Positions 25,061-33,642 of a stretch of 64,000 bases of DNA are shown piece by piece. Under the pieces are notes generated by a model. It was not told the DNA's origin. It did no database searches and saw nothing but the letters and a program-made list of their open reading frames with translations. Position numbers and translations under genes: made by a program. The first letter of the stretch is position 1. Each line of letters starts with the position of its first letter. Source of the DNA: a virus. The stretch is from the IMG/VR virus record IMGVR_UViG_3300010413_000010, positions 34,635 through 98,634 of that record; one strand, 5' to 3'.

Positions 25061-25295
25061 CTTGCACCTCCAACGCCGCAATAGTTACAAGAAGCCCTTC
25101 CCCGTCGATATAGAAAAAGTCTCCATCAGTATCAATAAAACTAACGAACAATAATCTCTCGCTTCCTCTAAAAACCGATATCTCGTGCATAAGTTCAGCA
25201 CCATCCTTTGCCTCGGAGAGGATAGTCGTGTCCACAGCAGTTCCGTCGGGCTTCTGTGCGTGGATCAAGTATTCTGTTAAACATTCTGTTTTCAT
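25044..25295 (-). CDS. Hypothetical small acidic protein
   Basis: 83 residues (MKTECLTEYLIHAQKPDGTA...). The strand-helix-strand pattern has no family I recognise. The start overlaps the stop of the SbcC C-terminal-half gene (ATGA). Confidence 0.5.
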   Translation of the reverse strand: MKTECLTEYLIHAQKPDGTAVDTTILSEAKDGAELMHEISVFRGSERLLFVSFIDTDGDFFYIDGEGLLVTIAALEVQDGSED

Positions 25296-25921
25296 TCTTT
25301 AATCACCTTTACCTTTGAAATGTAATCGTCTCCGCGAGAAACCCGGAAGACCTTGTCGGAGTGCTCGATAACATCGCTCTCCTTATTGTGCGTGATCATG
25401 ATGATCTGGAGCTCAAGCTTTTTACTGAGCGTCGAGACCATCTCCATTACTGCTTCCTGAAGGTTTTCAGAAACATGTTTAAAAGGCTCATCCAAGATAA
25501 ACGTTGATCTAGTCAGGGGAGTTGAGATATTCCACAAAGCCAGTCGAAGGGCAAAGGCTGCTACATCGACAACACCAAACCCTGAAGAAGCAAGCGGTGA
25601 GAACCGAACCCCGTTCCGGGTAAAGTAAAGAGAACATTCGGTCTTGCCCCGTTTTACTTCAAAATCAACTTCAAAATCGTAAGCCTCGTGTTGGTATACG
25701 ATATCCAGCGCAGAGGTGACTATTGGCTCGATGGAGAGTTTTAACTTCTCCTGTGTCGCCAGGGCAACCTCTTGGACGACCAACTGCCCCGCCTCTATAT
25801 CCAGATATTCCTCATCGACATCTCCAAGCTGCTGAGTGATCTCCCGCGACTGCCGTCGCAAGATGTCACGCTGTCCTACAAGTTGCGAGATTTCTGTACC
25901 CATGCGTTCCATGCTGAACAC
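25292..25921 (-). CDS. C-terminal half of a split SbcC/gp46-like ATPase
   Basis: 209 residues from GTG 25921, chosen because AGGAGG lies 7 bp upstream. A short helical N-terminus (about 1-60) is followed by the C-terminal ABC-ATPase lobe: SGFGVVDVAAFALRLALW (signature-loop region), Walker B FILDEPFKHVSE and the H-loop IIMITHNKE. It has no Walker A. It would pair with the product of 27182-28384, which has Walker A but no Walker B. The coiled coil here is much too short to reach a full zinc hook. Acts with SbcD in end processing or recombination. Confidence 0.8.
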   Translation of the reverse strand: MFSMERMGTEISQLVGQRDILRRQSREITQQLGDVDEEYLDIEAGQLVVQEVALATQEKLKLSIEPIVTSALDIVYQHEAYDFEVDFEVKRGKTECSLYFTRNGVRFSPLASSGFGVVDVAAFALRLALWNISTPLTRSTFILDEPFKHVSENLQEAVMEMVSTLSKKLELQIIMITHNKESDVIEHSDKVFRVSRGDDYISKVKVIKE

Positions 25922-26073
25922 TCGGTAACCTCCTCATCGTCTTTGAGCAGTTCGCTTAATTGAGAGGCCTGGTTAACGGCACTTTCCATAAGCTGCTGCC
26001 GGGGTATTTTCAGCTCTTCTTTTCGAAGAAGCTCCGCATAAATCAGACCTGTTGCAAGTTCTTTAAATGTCAT
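25876..26073 (-). CDS. Hypothetical small helical protein
   Basis: 65 residues (MTFKELATGLIYAELLRKEE...), helical. It lies between sbcD and the SbcC C-terminal half and overlaps both. It may help the split SbcC assemble, but nothing in the sequence proves this. Confidence 0.5.
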   Translation of the reverse strand: MTFKELATGLIYAELLRKEELKIPRQQLMESAVNQASQLSELLKDDEEVTECSAWNAWVQKSRNL

Positions 26074-26963
26074 TCAAGCCACCCCATAATTAATAGACCG
26101 ATTCCATCGTCAACATCATTCGTTCGGATGTATTTAAGGAGATTGTCTCGATAGTCGAGAGTCAGACCGCGCACCTCTGAAAACTTCTTCCCGAGCGCTT
26201 CCAGCCGTTGATCTCTCGCCTCTTCATATTCAATGTGGGAATCATCAAGGATATCCCACTCTATTGGAACTGAGACGGCTTCAAGCTTCTTTGTAGCCGC
26301 ATCGAAGACGAATACATGCGGACAATGCTCTTTTTGAGCCGCAGTATCGCGCTTGAAGCTCCCTGGGTTGATCAGGACTCTTCCATCCATTTCTTCGACG
26401 AAACACTGGTGATTGTCGCCGGTCAAAATGATGTCGTACTCTGGGAATTCCTTTAGGAGGTCTCTCGCTATTTTGCCGTCCATATGAGGGTCAGGTTCTT
26501 GGGAGACATACCCATGCCAGACAGCGATTTGAGTAATTGTTTTCAGTGCCGGAACATGCTCTATAATTTCTCCGTAGTTGTATCCATAGACACGTACAGG
26601 ATCGACCCCCTCTTCTTCTGTCTCGAAGGTCGTAGGCTTATCAAGTCTCCTGAACCGGCCGGTCTTTTCAAGAAAACCAAGAGTTGTTTTTTTCCAGAGC
26701 TCTATGTTGTGGTGGAGCTCGTCATGGTTACCGTAAACTCCATGTAGTAAGGGGAGCTCGTCATCCAGATACGAGGCGAAGGTGAGAGGTTCAGCCCTTT
26801 CCCTTGAGCGATCCACGATGTCTCCAGCGCAAATCTGAACGTAGTATGGAAAGGTTTCTCTGAGCCACTTAATCAGCTTCCCTTGAGTAGTGAAATAATC
26901 ATCCTTCCGTGCTACTGGGACGGTTGATCGCAAATGAAGGTCTGCAGAAAATACGAACTTCAT
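26070..26963 (-). CDS. sbcD: SbcD/Mre11/gp47-like nuclease subunit
   Basis: 297 residues with calcineurin-type metal ligands: Asp8 and His10 (SADLHL), Asp48 (AGDIVD), Asn79-His80 (YGNHDE), later WHGYVS and TGDNHQ. As in T4 gp47 it forms the nuclease of the SbcCD/Mre11-Rad50 complex for DNA ends and recombination-dependent replication. The two SbcC halves flank it on the same strand. Confidence 0.9.
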   Translation of the reverse strand: MKFVFSADLHLRSTVPVARKDDYFTTQGKLIKWLRETFPYYVQICAGDIVDRSRERAEPLTFASYLDDELPLLHGVYGNHDELHHNIELWKKTTLGFLEKTGRFRRLDKPTTFETEEEGVDPVRVYGYNYGEIIEHVPALKTITQIAVWHGYVSQEPDPHMDGKIARDLLKEFPEYDIILTGDNHQCFVEEMDGRVLINPGSFKRDTAAQKEHCPHVFVFDAATKKLEAVSVPIEWDILDDSHIEYEEARDQRLEALGKKFSEVRGLTLDYRDNLLKYIRTNDVDDGIGLLIMGWLE

Positions 26964-27181
26964 TCATCTTCCTCCATTTTAAATATCTTTTTAGCAGTTA
27001 TAATTCCAACTACATAAAGAACTGTGACAGGCCAAAGGCAAGACATTATTAACGCTATGTCGTAATCGTCTTCAACGTGGTCGTAGTGGGATACCCCGAA
27101 GTCCAGCTTCACGAAGACGCAGAAAGCGAGACCCCCGAGATACGCATACAGGGCGATGTAGAATAGGACTATTAAAAACAT
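26960..27181 (-). CDS. Small membrane protein
   Basis: 73 residues with two hydrophobic segments (about 1-24 and 44-64) and an acidic loop between them. It is wedged between sbcC-N and sbcD with a 4-bp overlap. A membrane protein here is unexpected. Function unknown. Confidence 0.55.
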   Translation of the reverse strand: MFLIVLFYIALYAYLGGLAFCVFVKLDFGVSHYDHVEDDYDIALIMSCLWPVTVLYVVGIITAKKIFKMEEDE

Positions 27182-28384
27182 TTATTCTCCTAGGCGGTGG
27201 CCACAGAGAATGCAGGAGTCTCCCATGGCCTCATCGAATTCTTCTATTAACTGGTTAAGAGTTGCCTCTTCCATCTCAATACCTTCTTGCAGTCCCTTCG
27301 CCTCAACATACAGGTTTTTGAGAGACTCAAGACTGGTGGCCGTTGATGTCAGCCGCCCCTGCTTTCGGTCGATTCTCGCAAAATCAATGTCAGGGAGCAT
27401 TCTGCCGAGAACCCGTTGGATTTCTTCAATATGGCGGACAGCCCCGTCCATTTCTGACTTGTCTATGAAAAGTGCCGATTCTTTAGCACATAGAGAAAGG
27501 GTTGAATCGATCTTTTTCGAGAGCCCCTCGACATTCTTCGGCATCGCATATTGAATTTTCAAAATTTGTGCGTATATATAGAAGATTTCTGCTTTTTCCT
27601 CTATGAGCGGATCAATCTTTGAAAGAGTCTTTTCTGCCCTGGCTATCCGTTTTTCAAGACGGGAGGCATCCGGCAAAGCAGCTATTTTTTCTTGAAGGGT
27701 ATCTATTTTGGTGACAAGGTCCTGTAGAACAGCAATCTCACTGCTGAGTTCCCCTACCCTATTCTCGTACTCTTGAGATTTTTCGTAGAGGTCTATCAGG
27801 GTGTCTAAGTATTCATATTCCTGCTCTTTCTTCTGATTCTCTTCAAGATTTTTGAGTAGCCGTTTCCGTTCAGCCCGGTTCTGCCTGACAGATCGCTCGG
27901 CGTTTACTAATACTTGGTCTATAAGGTCAAGGTTGGTGTATGAGTTGATTCTCCGAATCACCTCCCCCGCACTTTCCCCAAACAGGAAGAAGTTGTCCTC
28001 CTGCTTCTGGACGTTCAATTCTCCAATATTTAGAAACTCTTGCACTTCTGGTACAGAGCCCCTCCCGAATGCTTTATATTCAACCTTCTCACCATCGATT
28101 TCACTGCTATAGCTATTCTCTACACCCTTCGTTCGAGTGACGGTTCCTTCGTCGGTGGTGATATCGACAACTGCATTTTCTGTGGGCTTTTTCTTGGCAT
28201 CCCACGTCCAGGAGGAGACAAAGGCCGTGCCGTCCGGCTTATTCTCGTTGACAAGATTCAGAGCTCTCATCACTGAGGACTTTCCGTGATCACTTGTTCC
28301 TATAAAGACATTCACACCAGGACAGAATTCAACTTCCGTGTCTTTATGACTTTGAAAATTTCTTAATCGCACTTTTCGGATCAT
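27182..28384 (-). CDS. N-terminal half of a split SbcC/Rad50-like ATPase ending at a zinc hook
   Basis: 400 residues. The N-terminal ATPase lobe has Walker A GTSDHGKSS (29-37), followed by about 230 residues of coiled coil. The chain ends in DSCILCGHRLGE, with Cys391 and Cys394, the CxxC of a Rad50 zinc hook. A normal SbcC would continue back along a second coiled coil to Walker B. Here the protein stops six residues after the hook, and the missing lobe is a separate gene at 25292-25921. Confidence 0.85.
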   Translation of the reverse strand: MIRKVRLRNFQSHKDTEVEFCPGVNVFIGTSDHGKSSVMRALNLVNENKPDGTAFVSSWTWDAKKKPTENAVVDITTDEGTVTRTKGVENSYSSEIDGEKVEYKAFGRGSVPEVQEFLNIGELNVQKQEDNFFLFGESAGEVIRRINSYTNLDLIDQVLVNAERSVRQNRAERKRLLKNLEENQKKEQEYEYLDTLIDLYEKSQEYENRVGELSSEIAVLQDLVTKIDTLQEKIAALPDASRLEKRIARAEKTLSKIDPLIEEKAEIFYIYAQILKIQYAMPKNVEGLSKKIDSTLSLCAKESALFIDKSEMDGAVRHIEEIQRVLGRMLPDIDFARIDRKQGRLTSTATSLESLKNLYVEAKGLQEGIEMEEATLNQLIEEFDEAMGDSCILCGHRLGE

Positions 28385-28884
28385 GGCAAACCTCGTCGAT
28401 AATCTTCTATATAAAGGAGCGGATTTACTCTTTCTCCATTTATGAAGATTTCCAGGTGGAGATGTTCCCCGTCAGACTGACCGGTGTTTCCGATCCTGCC
28501 GATGACATCCCCTGCTTTTACAATTGTTCCTTCCCTGATATATGATTCTGAAAGATGAGCGTAGAGTGACTCGACACCGTTTTCGTGCCGGATGATGATT
28601 GCTCCTCCGTAAATAGGGTGTCCCTTGTAGTAATCGTCAGGTGGGGGCCATGAGTCTGTAACGACTCCATCGGCAACCGCTACAACCTGCGCTTTCCACA
28701 CGGATGCAATATCTACTCCAGAGTGGCAGTGGATCGTTTCTGTCAGAGGACTAACTCTGACCCCAAAAGGGGAGGTGTATCTGCAATCCTCTTCAGCTAT
28801 TGGGAATTTCAGTAAGATATGCTGCGCTGTTAAGTTCCACATACTGAGTACAAACAGCACACCTATGATTTTCTTTCGAGTCAC
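28381..28884 (-). CDS. Secreted M23-family metallopeptidase (LytM domain)
   Basis: 167 residues with a signal peptide (MTRKKIIGVLFVLSMWNLTA) and the M23 zinc site: His54 and Asp58 in HSGVD, His110 in YAHLS, His141 and His143 in GEHLHLEI. It would cut peptidoglycan cross-bridges in the periplasm. Its place inside a recombination operon is odd. A second endolysin-like function or a cell-wall function in the lysogen are the options. It shares a 4-bp overlap with sbcC-N. Confidence 0.85.
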   Translation of the reverse strand: MTRKKIIGVLFVLSMWNLTAQHILLKFPIAEEDCRYTSPFGVRVSPLTETIHCHSGVDIASVWKAQVVAVADGVVTDSWPPPDDYYKGHPIYGGAIIIRHENGVESLYAHLSESYIREGTIVKAGDVIGRIGNTGQSDGEHLHLEIFINGERVNPLLYIEDYRRGLP

Positions 28885-28895
28885 TCTCGCTCTCC

Positions 28896-29348
28896 TTAAT
28901 TCTTAAAAAAGTAGGAAAAGAACCGTTTAAGATCGAGGATGGCGATAGGATTCATGCCGTTACGCTTATGAACAACAAGCCAGTCCCTCCCCCCCTCTGT
29001 GTTAGCTTTGGCCTGTTCTATAGTAGATTTCAGGTTAAAGCTCTCAACGTTCTTACATTCGATATCGAAAGGGATTTCATCCCGAGCCGGTCCTATGAGC
29101 AGAACATCTGTCCCGGAACCACCCATCATTCGGGGCTGTATCATTTCACTGTCGTAACCCCAAGCGTAGCCGGTATGGTGGCTCAAGATTTCGCAGACAT
29201 CTTGTTGCAGTTTCCTACCTTTCGATTTTCTTGCTGATACCGAGATTGGTTTCAGCTCTTTGTTAATCTTCTTAACCAGCCGTTGGGCCTCTTTGTCATC
29301 GAGAGGCTCCAACAAGCTGACAAGACTTTTTAGGTCTTTTCTATTCAC
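28896..29348 (-). CDS. PD-(D/E)XK nuclease, resolvase-like
   Basis: 150 residues from GTG 29348, preferred over ATG 29402 because GAGG lies 6 bp upstream and the GTGAATAG overlap couples it to the previous gene. Core motif: GGSGTDVLL with Asp, then FDIECKN with Glu and Lys (D-x(n)-E-x-K). A basic N-terminal helix KGRKLQQDV precedes it. Phage proteins of this sort are proposed Holliday-junction resolvases or VRR-type nucleases. The place beside recA and sbcCD agrees. Confidence 0.7.
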   Translation of the reverse strand: MNRKDLKSLVSLLEPLDDKEAQRLVKKINKELKPISVSARKSKGRKLQQDVCEILSHHTGYAWGYDSEMIQPRMMGGSGTDVLLIGPARDEIPFDIECKNVESFNLKSTIEQAKANTEGGRDWLVVHKRNGMNPIAILDLKRFFSYFFKN

Positions 29349-29643
29349 TGTATTCCTCGAAGTCGAGGTGGTCGCGGTCACCGTCAAAGAACTCTTCTTC
29401 ATCGAAAAGAATAAGCTGCTTCGATGCAGTGATTCGCTTCCTTACCTGGGACGCTGCCTTCCGGCGGAACTTTTCTGGATTCACTTCACAGTCCATAAGA
29501 CGGTAAAGGACCAGTTCTATTCCGTACCGGATGTCAGCATCGATTTCTTCATCTTCAAGAAACGTGATAATTTCATCTGCCATCTCTTCGATGTCTTCAG
29601 TCTCTCGAAGAGTGCGGATGAACGTTTTAAAGCGTTCCCACAT
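29341..29643 (-). CDS. Hypothetical acidic protein
   Basis: 100 residues, helical and acidic (ETEDIEEMADEIITFLEDEE), with a basic middle (EKFRRKAASQVRKRI) and an acidic tail ending DHLDFEEYSE. It sits between recA and the nuclease with short overlaps. No family recognised. Confidence 0.55.
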   Translation of the reverse strand: MWERFKTFIRTLRETEDIEEMADEIITFLEDEEIDADIRYGIELVLYRLMDCEVNPEKFRRKAASQVRKRITASKQLILFDEEEFFDGDRDHLDFEEYSE

Positions 29644-29646
29644 AGG

Positions 29647-30879
29647 CTATCCTCCAAGAGTCTTCCGATTTCGCACCGGGCGAATTCGTTCCTCAATGGC
29701 AAGCCACTTATCAACCGCTTTTTGGGCGTACTCTTCTTCCAGCTCATTACTGATGACGTACTGGATTAGGGACTCCCTGTCGACGATCCCAAAGTGCTCT
29801 ACATAAAGTGACTGCAGCTCTTGATTTTCTTTTATCCAAGCAATCATATTCGCCTGGGTTTTTCTCAGCCCCTGCTCTTTGAAATCTGATTCCATGTCTT
29901 CCAGGTTTCCCCAAGATTCAAGAAACCCTTTAATGGAAGAAGAATTAACTTCTTCAGATTCTTCCTTGAACGGGATGTTGTTGATGACAGCAGGGTCTTT
30001 GAGCTTTCCGTAGTCATCCCGGAGGTCATAGAGGTAGTCGATATTGGTTCCTACGTCGTCAACACCGTACTCGGTGAGAATAGTGAGAAACATCTCTCGT
30101 TTGGGGTACTTACATCGGCTCTTTTCGGCTGTGAACTTGAGAGTCTGACCGATAAGTCGACCCTCCTCTTTGTGTTCCTCGACCACCTTGAGAGCAACCT
30201 GTTGATCTGAATAGAACTCAAGAGCTCGGCCTCCAGACTTAATGTCCTTCTTGCCGAACATCCCGGCATTCAGATTATCTCTGAGCTGGGAGATGGCGAT
30301 CATCAGGACGTTATTGTCCCGAAGGGTCTTGCCCAGATTTCGGAATAACTTAGAAGCATACTTCGCTCTTTCGGCGCCGTAGGTTCCCTTTTTGTATTCC
30401 TTTCCCGCTTCCAGAGCTTTAGCCCTTTCCGCAATTTCCTGCTGCTCCTCTGCAGAACTCAACGAGTCCCAAGAATCAACAACGTAGATACCAATTGTAT
30501 CTTTCTTCTTTTTCGTGGCGAAATTGTAGAGATCGGCCGACAGCTCCTCAACAGTGTCGACATTCTCCACAAAACAGTCTTCCAAGGAAAAGCCGTACAT
30601 CCTTTCGGTGTCGAAGGAGTTTCCCCCCTCTTTATCGAGGTATCTCACCTCAACTTTTCCTTCAAATTTCTTGTATGCTTGATAGATGATCTCATTACAG
30701 AGAACAGTTTTCCCAGCTCCTGACGGGGCCGAGATTCTTACCAGATGGCCTACAGGTCCAGCACCACCACCCATGATTACATCGATGAGGGCGTTCCCGT
30801 AGCTTAGGTAAGTGCGAATTTCGTCCATATCCGTCCTTCCTTCACTGACGTAGTTTTCGAGTTGATCTGTTAATTTCAT
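29647..30879 (-). CDS. RecA/UvsX-family recombinase
   Basis: 410 residues with Walker A APSGAGKT (51-58), Walker B-like IGIYVVDSWDSL, the conserved IAISQLRDNL segment (L2 region, QLRxN) and a long acidic C-terminal domain. Length and pattern resemble phage RecA/UvsX more than bacterial RecA. It drives strand exchange and recombination-dependent replication together with SSB and SbcCD. Confidence 0.85.
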   Translation of the reverse strand: MKLTDQLENYVSEGRTDMDEIRTYLSYGNALIDVIMGGGAGPVGHLVRISAPSGAGKTVLCNEIIYQAYKKFEGKVEVRYLDKEGGNSFDTERMYGFSLEDCFVENVDTVEELSADLYNFATKKKKDTIGIYVVDSWDSLSSAEEQQEIAERAKALEAGKEYKKGTYGAERAKYASKLFRNLGKTLRDNNVLMIAISQLRDNLNAGMFGKKDIKSGGRALEFYSDQQVALKVVEEHKEEGRLIGQTLKFTAEKSRCKYPKREMFLTILTEYGVDDVGTNIDYLYDLRDDYGKLKDPAVINNIPFKEESEEVNSSSIKGFLESWGNLEDMESDFKEQGLRKTQANMIAWIKENQELQSLYVEHFGIVDRESLIQYVISNELEEEYAQKAVDKWLAIEERIRPVRNRKTLGG

Positions 30880-30883
30880 TGAA

Positions 30884-30905
30884 AATGGGCCGGGGTTGCC
30901 CCCGG
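30884..30905 (-). repeat. GC-rich intergenic hairpin between ssb and recA
   Basis: GCCGGGG / CCCCGGC-type inverted repeat around a short loop, with no U-run. It is similar to hairpins at 19674, 23114 and 45644. Possibly an mRNA-stability element that separates the expression levels of SSB and RecA. Confidence 0.5.
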
Positions 30906-30915
30906 CTAAACCAGT

Positions 30916-32007
30916 TTAGAAAACGGTGGACTTGTAGGTCGCTTCACATTTTTCATACAGAGCACAGTCATCACAATCATCAAAACTGTCGATGTCAGTG
31001 CCGAAAGTTCCGCCAGCAGGACAGGTGGGTCCAGCGGCAGCTTCTTTTTCTCGCTGCCTTTTCGCTCTCCGTTCTTCCCGAGTCAGGGAGTCGCTCCCCT
31101 GAGTGGGGGCGTCCGCTACAGGGGCCTGTTCTGCAGGTGACTCAGCTGGTTCACTGGTGACAGTAGTTTCTTCATCTCCGCCGAGGAAATAAGTTCCATC
31201 TAATACGGCAGCGATGTCGTCATAGCTGTACTCCACCAGGTATTCATCAAGAGCGGGAAGGCTTTCAAGGATGTCAGCCGGAATTGCTTCCTCTCTGGTT
31301 TCAAACTCCATCTGTTTGATGGGACCAATGATGGGGTTACCCTTGTTGTCAGTAGCGGTTGAGGGGTCTACCCAGAACCGGAGACTGGTGCCCTTGGGTC
31401 CAGGCTTGGGAAGGATGATCTGCCCGGCACCCCGGTTGGACCGGGAAAGCTTACTCTTCAGATTATCGCCAAAGAAGAAGGTGGAGTACTCCATCACATA
31501 CACATTGCCATCAGCACGGTTTCTTATCAGAAAGAAATCCCTGGCAGTATCGTTCAGAGCTTTAATCTGAGCCTGAAGCCTACCCTTCTCACTGGATTTG
31601 TCGGCATTCTTGTCCCAGGTTCCAATCTCATCGAAGAGTCTGGACTTCTCCTCACAGGCGGGACAGGGCTTACCGAAGTTCTTCTGAGGGCAGAGGTACT
31701 TCTGCTCTCCACTCGGGGTTTTAATCCGATGAAGGGTAATGTTCATCTTCCAATCGGCAGGGTCTTCCCCCTTGAAGGCAGCTAAAAGGGCCTGATATCT
31801 AGGGTGGCTCTTCGTGGCCGGGAAAGGAAGGAAGTCAAAGAGATAGCCGTCGCTGTCTGCAGGGCTTACTTCAAATTTAAACTTCTCGATTCCGTGATCT
31901 TTCTTTAACCGGTTGTAATCGAGAGTCTTCAGGTATTTTTTGCTACCACCAGCCGGGGCTTCCGCAGCGGTGGTATATTCTTCTGTTCCAAAAACGTCAT
32001 AATTCAT
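30916..32007 (-). CDS. Single-stranded DNA-binding protein (T4 gp32-like)
   Basis: 363 residues: ATKSHPRYQALLAAFKG, then KYLCPQKNFGKPCPACEE (about 103-120), which carries the zinc-binding Cys cluster seen in gp32-type proteins, then FFLIRNRADGNVYVMEY for the OB fold. The C-terminal third is Pro/Ala/Glu-rich and ends with a second Cys-rich segment (CPAGG...CDDCALYEKC). It coats ssDNA at the fork. Next to recA and a UvsY-like gene, which is the T4 recombination set. Confidence 0.75.
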   Translation of the reverse strand: MNYDVFGTEEYTTAAEAPAGGSKKYLKTLDYNRLKKDHGIEKFKFEVSPADSDGYLFDFLPFPATKSHPRYQALLAAFKGEDPADWKMNITLHRIKTPSGEQKYLCPQKNFGKPCPACEEKSRLFDEIGTWDKNADKSSEKGRLQAQIKALNDTARDFFLIRNRADGNVYVMEYSTFFFGDNLKSKLSRSNRGAGQIILPKPGPKGTSLRFWVDPSTATDNKGNPIIGPIKQMEFETREEAIPADILESLPALDEYLVEYSYDDIAAVLDGTYFLGGDEETTVTSEPAESPAEQAPVADAPTQGSDSLTREERRAKRQREKEAAAGPTCPAGGTFGTDIDSFDDCDDCALYEKCEATYKSTVF

Positions 32008-32384
32008 TCTTCTTCAGTCTCCATAAACATTGCCATAATGATGTTCGCTTGTCGGATCGTTAGCATAGGATTGGCAACAAGTAGCATGTCAGCAGTTAAA
32101 CCAGTTTCAATTGTGGTGGTCTCTTTCTGGGCGGTATCGATGTAAAACTGATCCATCTCATCCCGTTGTTGTGAAGTGGCCACGGCGCTGTCGTATACGA
32201 ACCCTTTCTTGCCGTTCCATAGAAACAGAATGCGCTCATTAAATTCGTTGATCGCACTTTCTACCTGTATGGCGACTTCGCCTAATAGTATGGCAACGGA
32301 CAAGGGGAACCTGTCATCTTCAAGTTCTTGTAGGAAGGTTCTGTATTGTAGGGCGGTGTAAATGGTGATCGTTTTATCCGGCAT
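32004..32384 (-). CDS. Hypothetical protein
   Basis: 126 residues (MPDKTITIYTALQYRTFLQE...), helical, with a hydrophobic acidic C-terminal half (MLTIRQANIIMAMFMETEEE). It overlaps ssb by 4 bp. No domain recognised; presumably part of the recombination module. Confidence 0.5.
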   Translation of the reverse strand: MPDKTITIYTALQYRTFLQELEDDRFPLSVAILLGEVAIQVESAINEFNERILFLWNGKKGFVYDSAVATSQQRDEMDQFYIDTAQKETTTIETGLTADMLLVANPMLTIRQANIIMAMFMETEEE

Positions 32385-32856
32385 TGATCCCCCGTATTTG
32401 CACCAGGTCGTCTTGCGTCACTGTCTGCCGAGGACTGCCGGCCTTCGGCGCCGACCCTGACGGATTGACGTTGTTGTAGTACCCGTATATCCACAGGTCT
32501 ACAAGCTTCTGCAGCATAGACTTCCGGCTCTGGATTGCGTTAACCGCAGAAGCATGAGTGTCGACTACTCTCTTCTGAGCAATAATTGCTTCCCGCTTCT
32601 CCACCAGCTCGGAGTCTTTGTTAATAAGTTCACCTACGATTCCCTCAGTCAGTTTGGACAGACCGGTCTCGTAGTTCCCACTCCGAATAGAATGGGCTGT
32701 CTTAGCTACGCTCAATTCCAGGTCAAGGTTCAGTTTTGACAGAATCTCTTTTTCACTGTTGAGCGCTTCTTCATAATCAAAAAGGAGAGTAGACTGTTTT
32801 ACCAGTTCGTCCTCCAAGTTCATTTCGTCAATTTCAATATCTTCTCGAAAATTCAT
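32374..32856 (-). CDS. UvsY-like recombination mediator candidate
   Basis: 160 residues, all-helical. The pattern STLLFDYEEALNSEKEILSK, then VAKTAHSIRSG, later KDSELVEKREAI and VNAIQSRKSMLQKLVDLW, resembles the layout of T4 UvsY: helical repeats, a central basic segment and a DAIxxR near the C-terminus, at about the same length. UvsY loads UvsX onto gp32-coated DNA. Neighbouring SSB and RecA genes support the idea, but similarity is weak and I rate this as a hypothesis. Confidence 0.45.
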   Translation of the reverse strand: MNFREDIEIDEMNLEDELVKQSTLLFDYEEALNSEKEILSKLNLDLELSVAKTAHSIRSGNYETGLSKLTEGIVGELINKDSELVEKREAIIAQKRVVDTHASAVNAIQSRKSMLQKLVDLWIYGYYNNVNPSGSAPKAGSPRQTVTQDDLVQIRGINAG

Positions 32857-33098
32857 TCGGTTTCCTTTTCTTTCTCCGGGAAGTACCGGACAGCTTCTTT
32901 ATAGCCGACCCAATTTGCAACTCCACAATCTTGGAGTGCGAGATACTTCGCTGCGTGTTCTTGGAGCTCATCGTAGAGCTTAATTGGAATGGTTATCATT
33001 GGTTCGCTGTTGAACAGCTCTTCTGTAACTCTGCCACTAAGTGGGTACAGAACGTGGTCCCCAGGGAATCCTACTTCTTCTACTGTTTTACCGCTCAT
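32853..33098 (-). CDS. Hypothetical small protein
   Basis: 81 residues from ATG 33098 (MSGKTVEEVGFPGDHVLYPL), chosen because it overlaps the mazG-like stop in the usual manner. Segment ITIPIKLYDELQEHAAKYLA is amphipathic. Function unknown. Confidence 0.5.
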   Translation of the reverse strand: MSGKTVEEVGFPGDHVLYPLSGRVTEELFNSEPMITIPIKLYDELQEHAAKYLALQDCGVANWVGYKEAVRYFPEKEKETE

Positions 33099-33642
33099 CG
33101 CCGTGCCCCCCAATCGCATTCCGTTCAAGCCGGGATTCCAGCTTTTCACGGTTCTCATTCAGAATCTCAAAGACATCAAAGCCGTAGTCACTGGCGTCTT
33201 CAATGAGTCCACCAACGAGTCCAACAAGGAGGCTTACTAGTTCGTTTCGCTTTTTGTAATTCGAGACATCGTAGTGAGTGTCCCGGATCACTTTTTTCAT
33301 GTGCTCTTGAACAGTAAAGATGTCTTTGTAGCTGATACTGAATCTCGGTATCTGGGTAGTCAGTTCTCCAAGGAGGTTCAGCCGATACAAGAGGTGGCCC
33401 AGGTAGTAGAAAACATCCCCAAACTCTTTCCGGGTAAGTCGTCTCCATTCGTCCATTTCCTCTCTCGGGATGTTCCCGAAAATGTAGGGCGAAATCTTAT
33501 CCATGAGCTCATGGTATTCCCCGCCGATCCCGAGGACACAGCAAGCAATGGCATCTTCATGGGTTTTGTGGATACTGGTGGTAACGGTCCAGTTCGCATA
33601 TTCAGTAAATTTCTCAACAAATTCTGGTTTGATTTTCTGCAT
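33088..33642 (-). CDS. MazG-like nucleotide pyrophosphohydrolase
   Basis: 184 residues with the all-alpha NTP-PPase pattern: GIGGEYHELMDK (ExxE), KEFGDVFYYLGHLL (ExxD, here EFGD), and the C-terminal ENREKLESR segment that matches the NxxKLxxR end of phage MazG proteins. It hydrolyses (d)NTPs or ppGpp-like nucleotides to monophosphates, adjusting pools during infection. Confidence 0.75.
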   Translation of the reverse strand: MQKIKPEFVEKFTEYANWTVTTSIHKTHEDAIACCVLGIGGEYHELMDKISPYIFGNIPREEMDEWRRLTRKEFGDVFYYLGHLLYRLNLLGELTTQIPRFSISYKDIFTVQEHMKKVIRDTHYDVSNYKKRNELVSLLVGLVGGLIEDASDYGFDVFEILNENREKLESRLERNAIGGHGDER

